Part shown: positions 1 through 6,398 of the stretch, in pieces | Numbering within the stretch: position 1 is the first letter of the stretch | Layout: the number at the start of each line of letters is the position of its first letter | Virus record (IMG/VR): IMGVR_UViG_3300010299_000086 | Span: 1-20,116 of that record | From: a virus | Direction: 5' to 3' (one strand) | Length of the DNA: 20,116 nt | Translations under genes and position numbers: made by a program | The notes under the pieces: generated by a model | Database searches by the model: none | The model's input: only the letters and a program-made list of their open reading frames with translations | Told to the model about the DNA's origin: nothing

Positions 1-1775
1 GAATAATATCCGATATTAGGTAAACACCCGAATTCATTTCCAAAGACTAAACTAACATTCTGTGACGTGGTATTACAATTCTGATTTGGACCTTGTATTT
101 TTTGATAATAATTACAATGTAATGAATCTGTAAATCCGGCACCTTTAGTAAATCTATATGTTATATACATAAATTGAGTATCACCTGTTAAAACACCTTG
201 TTCTGACCCATTTGGTGTGACAAGTGCGACTCTGGGAGCGGGAAGTGTCCAATTCCTATTTGATTTATAAGACATTGCCGCTATTATCTCCTCATCATCT
301 ATTACTATTGTATGTAAATCAGGGAAAACTTTACCAACTCGATTAGGGTATCCGTCAACATTTGGGTTATTATCCCATAAATGATAATATCTATGACCAG
401 GATTATTCATATCATTATTGAGATTTGAAGTTAAATAATGTTCTTCAAATAGATTTAATTCATCAAAGCCTTCGGGGTCAACATAAAACGTCTGTCCGCT
501 ACAACAACCATATGATGATTTATGCCACTGTAATGTTGGTAGATGAACTCTAAAGTTTCTAGCCATACCAACCGTGTTAGTTACATTTTCAGGATCAAAA
601 GGTTGTAGTGCAAATTTTTCACCATATACAAAATCTATGGTATTATTTGTATAATGTATAATAGCAATGGTCTTTTGTTCGGAACCATTAACTGTGATTT
701 TATCACCTAACGAATTATAATAATATACCGAATCACTATCTGTCTGTCCTGTACTATTACCATACCCAAAATATTCTTTACTACCCAAATAACCTGTAGA
801 ACCGAAATTTTCATACCCTTGATAAACGGAACCGTTAATTCCTGCCGGAGATTCGCTCCAAGGTATGTTCATATTCCATATATTAACGTTAAATAAATCA
901 ACATCACATACTGACTGAAAATTTAAAACATCTTGATTCCAATGTGGTTCAGGTGTTTGACTATCATATATTACAGTCATGCCTGATGGGTAAACCAAAG
1001 CTCTAGCATTTCCGTTTATTGACAATGTTGCAAAATTAGGTAGATAACGATCTAAAGTTAATGTTAATCCTGTAAATGAAACGATTCGGTATGTTAATAT
1101 AGGATAACAACTTTGTATTGATAGGAAACAACCTCTGTCTGTTGGGGGGATTGGCGGGCAAGGATCGTATGTAGAATATGGAGAAGTACAAGTTCCCGCA
1201 CTTGTTGTATAATCACAATCGCAATTTGTATTTCCGTTTTGATCAAAAAATAAAGTTATAAAATCACCAGCGGAAAATGATAATGTAGTTGCGGTATTAC
1301 AAATATCTTCAATTAATGTTATTTGGTTATTACTATTACCGAGTGAACTCATATCAACATAATAATTTGAGGTTTTTACGTATTCACTTCCAGTTTTTGC
1401 ACTCCAAGTTGTGGGTAGTGTGCTAGTATCAGCACTGAAAAACCCTCTCATAGGTGCAACATTAAAGACGTTACTAACAATAGAATCCATAAATGGGATT
1501 CCATATGTATTACCTTCATTTCCATCAACGTAATATGGGTATTTAATATTTTGGAAATTTGAGGCGGGTACAGGTGCACTATTCTGAGAATTAAACGCCG
1601 GATCTAAAATAAAGTTATTAACCTGATTTAAATTAGGTATTACATTATACGCAATTTCACTATCACCTATTTGAAAGTAACTAATGTTAAAATTACCTTG
1701 CGACATTTTTTCTCTACCCGCATCGGTTATTCTTGTATTTATTAAACCTGAAGTATTTTTTAATATGTAAGCCAT
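1..1775 (-). CDS. Putative tail fibre / receptor-binding structural protein, 3' end cut by the window
   Basis: The frame stays open from an ATG at 1775 down to the window edge, giving 591 complete codons with no stop, so the C-terminus is missing. The N-terminal 40 residues (AYILKNTSGLINTR, then DAGREKMSQGNFNISYFQIGDSE) look like the head of phage tail-collar fibre proteins, where a stretch on a gene-wide 'xxGxxxIxxA...' pattern is followed by an hydrophobic-x-x-GDS/GDG turn; that head normally attaches the fibre to the baseplate. The remainder is Asn/Tyr/Gly-rich beta-type sequence with scattered Cys (CDCDYTTSAGTC around residues 182-193, a GCC pair near 430) and no membrane segment. The leader is A/T-rich (AAAATAAATG) with no Shine-Dalgarno sequence. 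It follows the 535-aa gene by 14 bases and is the last gene visible in the operon. The fibre role is inferred from the head and position; the receptor is unknown. Confidence 0.75.
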   Translation of the reverse strand, partial: MAYILKNTSGLINTRITDAGREKMSQGNFNISYFQIGDSEIAYNVIPNLNQVNNFILDPAFNSQNSAPVPASNFQNIKYPYYVDGNEGNTYGIPFMDSIVSNVFNVAPMRGFFSADTSTLPTTWSAKTGSEYVKTSNYYVDMSSLGNSNNQITLIEDICNTATTLSFSAGDFITLFFDQNGNTNCDCDYTTSAGTCTSPYSTYDPCPPIPPTDRGCFLSIQSCYPILTYRIVSFTGLTLTLDRYLPNFATLSINGNARALVYPSGMTVIYDSQTPEPHWNQDVLNFQSVCDVDLFNVNIWNMNIPWSESPAGINGSVYQGYENFGSTGYLGSKEYFGYGNSTGQTDSDSVYYYNSLGDKITVNGSEQKTIAIIHYTNNTIDFVYGEKFALQPFDPENVTNTVGMARNFRVHLPTLQWHKSSYGCCSGQTFYVDPEGFDELNLFEEHYLTSNLNNDMNNPGHRYYHLWDNNPNVDGYPNRVGKVFPDLHTIVIDDEEIIAAMSYKSNRNWTLPAPRVALVTPNGSEQGVLTGDTQFMYITYRFTKGAGFTDSLHCNYYQKIQGPNQNCNTTSQNVSLVFGNEFGCLPNIGYY

Positions 1776-1789
1776 TTATTTTAATTTTT

Positions 1790-3397
1790 TCATTTATTAG
1801 GTGATGTTTTCATGGTTGTTGAGTTAACATTTCTTGCGGTAACAACACAACAGGAACAACCAACAATTCTAGGATTTAACAATGTAAAGAAATCCAAAGA
1901 TTCCAATATACAAACGTTTGGTGTTGTTTGATTTAATACAACATTTAAAGTACCCGTTATTACATCGCTATTTGATATAAATACTGACTCATAAGTTTTA
2001 GTTGTTGCCGTGGTATATTTTATAGATTGAGAAACCCCACAAAGATTGTTAACCGGTGTTGTTGTATTTGTTACTTGTTCAATTGGAATTATCCCTAAAT
2101 CAATACCATTTTTTTTCAATTGTATTACAGAATTAATGGTTGCCGAATTTAATATAGTCGTATTAAAACTATTGTTTTGAGATATATTGAAAGTTATTAT
2201 AGTCCCGCTTGGTAAGGTGCTAACCAAATTATTTTGATTATCCCTAACTTCTAAAGTAAAATTTAATGTTTTATTTTTTGAATTTGTTGTTAAAATACTA
2301 CTATTAAAACTTAAAAAATAGTTTGTTTGCGCGGGGGCTGGTGACACTATGACACCTTGAGTAATAGTTGTTGGTGTGCTATCTTGAACCCATACACTAT
2401 AAGTTCCTGAATTTAAATTACCAAATAACGGACTACTTTGTGTTGTTAATCCGTTATTAATTGAATACAATATGGGTGGAACTCCGTTAATTACATCTAT
2501 AAAAATAGAACCCGTATTTGGAGTTTTTTCACAAATTGGTCTTTGTATTGTTATATTCTTAAATGACATACCTCTATTTGTACAGGGTCCATTAGTAACT
2601 AAAGCGTTTGCTGGTGGTCCTTGCACTGTATAATTACCTAATGGCGTTGTTGAATTAGTACTAAATATAAAATTATCGTCTATCATTACTTGCCATGAAG
2701 GTTGGGGTGTTAAGATCCATTGTAATGTATATGTAGATGACGACCAAGTGGGTTTACCGTTAACGTAATTAGGTGTAGGGTTAAATGTGTAATTTGTAGT
2801 TATAAAGTTTTTAGTTATAAACAAACACAATACTTGTGTATTAACAGGTAATGGTGTTGGTGTTTGGGTTGGGGTTGGTGTTGGGGTTGGTGTTGGTATC
2901 GGTAATGAACATACGGTAGTTGCAGTAAAATCAGGTCCTGTTAACTGCCAACTATAATCTGTAACTATAACCCCATAATTTAGTCCAGGGGTTGCGTTAA
3001 TTGTCGGACCATCGAAACCATTATCCCACAATATCTTATATGGTGGCGTACCTCCTGATATTCCTATAGTTATAGTTGAGTTAATAATGTTAGGTAAACA
3101 TTCAATAGTAAGAGGACTAATCGTCACAACATTACATTCGTTAGATCCTGTTATTTTAACACACGGGTATGTTTGATTACAACTTTGACAATCGGAAAAT
3201 TCAGTAACTGTCACCGAACTTTGTAGGTATGTTGGGGAACCTGGGTTTACCTCACCTGAATTAATAATTTCAGTACACCCTGAAAAAATTTCAGGTATTT
3301 CAACATAATAAAAATCCCCAGTTAATGGAGAGAGAAAATCGGATATAATAAATGTTGTATTACTATCACAACATGATTTAAAATAGAAGGTTGCCAT
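1790..3397 (-). CDS. Mosaic adhesin-like virion protein (Cys module, SprB-like repeats, Pro-Thr linker), 535 aa
   Basis: No single family is recognised; the protein is a mosaic. Residues 5-79 form a Cys module (CC at 9-10, GC at 40-41, then C-x2-C-x5-C at 70-79) that recurs in the neighbouring 245-aa protein. Residues 95-165 resemble an SprB-type repeat (GGTPPYKILWDNG, then YGVIVTD). Residues 168-184 are a low-complexity Pro-Thr linker. Residues 187-287 are an unassigned beta-type domain (YVNGKPTW, SWQVMIDD). Residues 288-355 are a second SprB-like repeat (INGVPPILYSINNG, then LNSGTYSVWVQD). The C-terminal 180 residues are Thr/Asn-rich and end with a Cys cluster (GCSCC at 513-517). There is no signal peptide or membrane helix, as expected for a virion protein assembled in the cytoplasm. 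Its role as a host-surface adhesin, fibre or decoration protein is inferred from composition and neighbours. The ATG at 3397 follows a 15-base A/T-only leader. Confidence 0.8.
   Translation of the reverse strand: MATFYFKSCCDSNTTFIISDFLSPLTGDFYYVEIPEIFSGCTEIINSGEVNPGSPTYLQSSVTVTEFSDCQSCNQTYPCVKITGSNECNVVTISPLTIECLPNIINSTITIGISGGTPPYKILWDNGFDGPTINATPGLNYGVIVTDYSWQLTGPDFTATTVCSLPIPTPTPTPTPTQTPTPLPVNTQVLCLFITKNFITTNYTFNPTPNYVNGKPTWSSSTYTLQWILTPQPSWQVMIDDNFIFSTNSTTPLGNYTVQGPPANALVTNGPCTNRGMSFKNITIQRPICEKTPNTGSIFIDVINGVPPILYSINNGLTTQSSPLFGNLNSGTYSVWVQDSTPTTITQGVIVSPAPAQTNYFLSFNSSILTTNSKNKTLNFTLEVRDNQNNLVSTLPSGTIITFNISQNNSFNTTILNSATINSVIQLKKNGIDLGIIPIEQVTNTTTPVNNLCGVSQSIKYTTATTKTYESVFISNSDVITGTLNVVLNQTTPNVCILESLDFFTLLNPRIVGCSCCVVTARNVNSTTMKTSPNK
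2846..2896 (-). repeat. Pro-Thr dipeptide linker encoded by a short tandem repeat
   Basis: Residues 168-184 of the 535-aa protein read PTPTPTPTPTQTPTPLP. The + strand shows irregular tandem ggtgtt/ggggtt units. Such linkers usually separate folded extracellular domains; here the linker lies between the first SprB-like repeat and the next beta-type domain. Variable CCA/CCC codons interrupt the nucleotide repeat, which would lower but not abolish slippage. Confidence 0.85.
3161..3385 (-). other. Cys module, copy 1 (N-terminus of the 535-aa protein)
   Basis: Residues 5-79 carry the pattern F-x-S-CC, an aromatic-rich stretch, YVEIPxxxSGCT, then C-x2-C-x5-C (C70, C73, C79). The same order, and the same final spacing, is present at the C-terminus of the adjacent 245-aa protein. 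The paired and CxxC cysteines suggest disulfides or a bound metal; the sequence alone does not say which. Confidence 0.6.
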
Positions 3398-3412
3398 TAT
3401 AATACATAAATA

Positions 3413-4150
3413 TTAACAAGTATTTATTTCTGTGCAATCATCACAACTTTTCATAATCGGAAACGGAAAGACACTTGATGTATCAGTATTCGTTGTGTCA
3501 TTCCAATCGTCTTCAACATACGTGTGAATTGGGGTTTCGTAATTGCTAATAACGGTTGTACATCCCGTATAACCCGTACCCGAACCTGAAACTGATGGGG
3601 GAATATTAACATACCATGAAATATTTGGAGTGAATCCAGTTTGAAACTCTTCGTTAAATTTAAACGTATAATCATAACAACAAGCACTAAAATAAGTCGG
3701 AGCATTTTCATCAAAACATTCTTGACAATTATCATAAGTATAACTTATTGTTAAAACCTCAGAAGATTCGTTTGTAAATTGGTAACCTGAATATATCCAA
3801 CATTGTTCATTTTCTTCAAATTTAACCACCTTACCAATGTTCAATGATGGATCATTTTCAATATATTTACATATTGTTTCATCACTACAATTACAAAACG
3901 TATGAAATACATTACCAAAATATGAACATACAACATTTTGGTTTTTTTCGCAACCTGTTGTTAACTGTACAATTTTCACATTTAGTGCGGGGGTTCCACT
4001 GAATTGTGATGGTATTTGGTACACAAGAATCGGAGGTATAGTACCTACTACAGTGTCAACCAATACACAATTTATATTTAAAAAATCACAAATATAAATT
4101 TCATAAGGTGGTGTAAGACCCGTAACTTGTGATATGATGATATTTTCCAT
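3413..4150 (-). CDS. Cys-rich modular virion protein, 245 aa
   Basis: I do not recognise a named family. The protein has 16 Cys in 245 residues and appears to be three consecutive modules. Module A is residues 6-75 (TGLTPPYEIYICD, a second C at 28, then TTGC at 64-67 and VVC at 73-75). Module B is about 84-145 (FCNC, GKVVKFEENEQCWIY, ending in CQEC at 142-145). Module C is 152-245 (FSACC, YVNIPPSVSG, GCTTVI, then C-x2-C-x5-C at the very C-terminus). Module C matches the N-terminus of the 535-aa protein encoded next. There is no signal peptide or membrane segment. The gene sits 3 bases after the 746-aa adhesin-like gene and 15 before the 535-aa gene, so the three are probably co-translated. 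A role as a small fibre, decoration or adhesin subunit is inferred only. Confidence 0.75.
   Translation of the reverse strand: MENIIISQVTGLTPPYEIYICDFLNINCVLVDTVVGTIPPILVYQIPSQFSGTPALNVKIVQLTTGCEKNQNVVCSYFGNVFHTFCNCSDETICKYIENDPSLNIGKVVKFEENEQCWIYSGYQFTNESSEVLTISYTYDNCQECFDENAPTYFSACCYDYTFKFNEEFQTGFTPNISWYVNIPPSVSGSGTGYTGCTTVISNYETPIHTYVEDDWNDTTNTDTSSVFPFPIMKSCDDCTEINTC
3416..3694 (-). other. Cys module, copy 2 (C-terminus of the 245-aa protein)
   Basis: Residues 153-245: YFSACC, YVNIPP, GCTTVI and a final C-x2-C-x5-C (C236, C239, C245). Order and terminal spacing equal those of copy 1 in the 535-aa protein; the central segment is about eight residues longer here. Confidence 0.6.
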
Positions 4151-4153
4151 CGT

Positions 4154-6394
4154 TTAACAACTAACACAGTTTATGTCATATACTATTTTTAATTGTACTA
4201 TTAAATTTTGATTCGCCAGTGGTATAGTTTCATCTTCACAAGAAGTGTTAACTGTTAGTATATTATTATCAATATCGATTATCACGTCGCCAACACCCGT
4301 TGCACCACTAATTAATCCAGTTATGGTATCACCCCAAAGTTCGACGGTCGGAGTTTCATTAAGTGTCGTTGCGGTATAGAATGATGAACTATAACCTGTT
4401 CCACCAACACTAGTGACCGCAGAAAAGATTGCATTATTTAATAAACAATCCGTACATCCTGACGTTAAATCTAAATAACCTTCAACTAACATTGTGTTAA
4501 AAGATCTTTCAGTTAAATTATTTGAACTGACCAAATTAGAATCACAAATATTGTAAATTACTGTTGTTGATAAATTAAAAGTACCCTCTAAGGTTATGCT
4601 ATTAGACAGGGTACACCCACTAGCATCGGTAACTATTAATGAATACGTACCAGCTGATAAATTACTTACAGTAGTTCCAGTTTGTCCATTCACATTGGAT
4701 GACCAAACTAACGTAAATGGAGGTGTTCCTTCAAAAATATTTGCATATATTTGACCGTTACTTCCGTTTGTAGAATTTGTTGGTATTAATATAAAATTAA
4801 CATTTTGGCTAGAGTTTACTGTAACATAGTCGACTTCCTCACATCCTGACTGATCCTCAACAGTGACCGTATAAACCCCACTAGATAGATTATTAAAAGT
4901 ATACGAACTTGTTCCTGTATTTGTTGCGGTTTGATTACCAGTTCCATCACTTTTTATTATAGAATAAGTATATAAACCTGTACCGCCAGTTGTGACTTCA
5001 ACATAGATGGTACCGTTATCCTCACCACAAGTAGTACCTGTTACATAGGTATCTGCGGTAAAGTTTGATGTGGAATCAACAGTGTATAAACCGGAAAACA
5101 CACAATTCCCATCAGTTATTGTTAATAAATAATCACCTGATGTTAATTGACTAAAATTTGATGAAGTTGACGATTCTTTGGAGGATATTGAACCACTTTG
5201 TCCTGAAAGACTATATGTATATTTTTTATTTCTATCACCAATTAATAAAATGTTTATCTGCCCATTTGCGTTGCCACATGTTGCATTTTTAATATCAACT
5301 GAAGCAACATTAAAACTGTCAGGTTGGTTTAATTGTACGGTTACCTTACCACTACAAAGAGCCGCATCAGTAATTATAATTTCGTAACTACCACCAGGTA
5401 ATCCACTAAAAGTGTAAGTTTGATTATAACTAATATCGATAAACGACCTTGATGGTATATAATATCTATATGGGGCAACTCCATTAATTACTGTTATCGT
5501 TATTGATCCATTCTCGTCAAAACACGTTGGCGGGGTTGGATTAACATCAGCAATTGTTACAGGAATAGTTTCGGTTATTACGTCAGTTTTAGTTAAGACG
5601 CACCCCTGAGAATCCGTTATTGTCACAGAATACGCACCCGAGGTAAGTCCTGTTATTGAACTACCTGTTAATGGTTGTCCGCTTTGAGGTAAAAATTGAG
5701 GATTCGTTATTGATTCCCACAAATACACATAAGGGGGAATACCCGTTAGCCCGGTTACAAATAATTTTCCAACACCACTATTTTCATTCCCACAATCAGC
5801 ATCATTAACCTTATAAAACCCATAATCCAGTGTTTGTGAATTTTCCACAATAACATTCTCACTAAACCCTGTACATCCACCACCATTATTAGCAACAACA
5901 TAATAAACTCCACTTGGTAAATCTGTGAATACAAAAAATGTTGTTTCGGTAATACCTGTTTGATATGGGATACCACCCTGATATAAAACAATTGTGGCAG
6001 TCCCATTTATATTTTCAGTGGTGGCGGTAATTATACCATTATTCAACCCGCAAGTCGTTGATACCACACCTTCAATATTAACACATGAACTACCTGATGA
6101 AACAGTAATATTAATCGTCTCTCGATTATTTTGAGTTGGATCACCTGGCGATCCGCACGAGTCATTTACGGTGAAAACATAAGTACCTGCAGATAATCCT
6201 AAATATTCTCTAGGTCCGTTAAATATATTAGTTTCAGTAGTAGGTCCACCATATGGAGGCCACGGATTTGGTTCAAACCAAGTGATACTCATTGGTTCTG
6301 ATGTGGATGACAAATACAATGTGAATCCACCTGAACCGTTATTTTCACAATCACCTGTAACTGAAAACTGACTAAAATTATATGAACAAGACAT
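4154..6394 (-). CDS. Phage adhesin-like protein with seven SprB-like repeats, 746 aa
   Basis: About 590 residues are built from seven successive repeats of 70-87 residues. Each has the plan C-G-x-x-N-G-x-I, then a G-x-x-P-Y-x-Y-x-W type strand, then L-x-S-G-x-Y-x-V-x-V-x-D-x-x-G-C. This is the plan of the SprB repeat family known from gliding-motility adhesins and other secreted proteins of Bacteroidota. Cys pairs fall at 16/80, 115/174, 201/265, 291/347, 373/431 and 456/518; the seventh repeat keeps only C594. Residues 608-746 form a different C-terminal domain, with GCTDC at 646-650 and a CVSC end. There is no signal peptide or T9SS-type C-terminal domain that I can identify, consistent with a particle component rather than a secreted protein. 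The gene lies 4 bases after the 992-aa baseplate-type gene. Binding of host surface structures is inferred. Confidence 0.85.
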   Translation of the reverse strand: MSCSYNFSQFSVTGDCENNGSGGFTLYLSSTSEPMSITWFEPNPWPPYGGPTTETNIFNGPREYLGLSAGTYVFTVNDSCGSPGDPTQNNRETINITVSSGSSCVNIEGVVSTTCGLNNGIITATTENINGTATIVLYQGGIPYQTGITETTFFVFTDLPSGVYYVVANNGGGCTGFSENVIVENSQTLDYGFYKVNDADCGNENSGVGKLFVTGLTGIPPYVYLWESITNPQFLPQSGQPLTGSSITGLTSGAYSVTITDSQGCVLTKTDVITETIPVTIADVNPTPPTCFDENGSITITVINGVAPYRYYIPSRSFIDISYNQTYTFSGLPGGSYEIIITDAALCSGKVTVQLNQPDSFNVASVDIKNATCGNANGQINILLIGDRNKKYTYSLSGQSGSISSKESSTSSNFSQLTSGDYLLTITDGNCVFSGLYTVDSTSNFTADTYVTGTTCGEDNGTIYVEVTTGGTGLYTYSIIKSDGTGNQTATNTGTSSYTFNNLSSGVYTVTVEDQSGCEEVDYVTVNSSQNVNFILIPTNSTNGSNGQIYANIFEGTPPFTLVWSSNVNGQTGTTVSNLSAGTYSLIVTDASGCTLSNSITLEGTFNLSTTVIYNICDSNLVSSNNLTERSFNTMLVEGYLDLTSGCTDCLLNNAIFSAVTSVGGTGYSSSFYTATTLNETPTVELWGDTITGLISGATGVGDVIIDIDNNILTVNTSCEDETIPLANQNLIVQLKIVYDINCVSC
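4589..6361 (-). repeat. Seven tandem SprB-like protein repeats
   Basis: Residues about 12-602 of the 746-aa protein. Approximate repeat limits in residues: 12-98, 104-183, 190-275, 283-356, 362-440, 449-528 and 530-602. Recurrent elements are CGxxNG at the start and SGxYxVxVxDxxGC near the end. The copies are diverged from one another at the DNA level, so this is an old protein repeat and not a recent DNA duplication. Confidence 0.8.
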
Positions 6395-6398
6395 TTAT

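Noticed and set aside
3451-3735. 94-codon minus-strand ORF in another frame of the 245-aa gene, and similar frames at 5755-6006 and 6758-6940
   Set aside because: These are out-of-frame readings of genes whose main frame carries clear repeats or Cys modules.
2471-5498. Short DNA similarity between SprB-like repeats of the 535-aa and 746-aa genes (GTA ATT AAY GGA GTT at the VINGV codons)
   Set aside because: The match covers only about five codons and does not extend on either side, so it does not support a recent DNA-level duplication.
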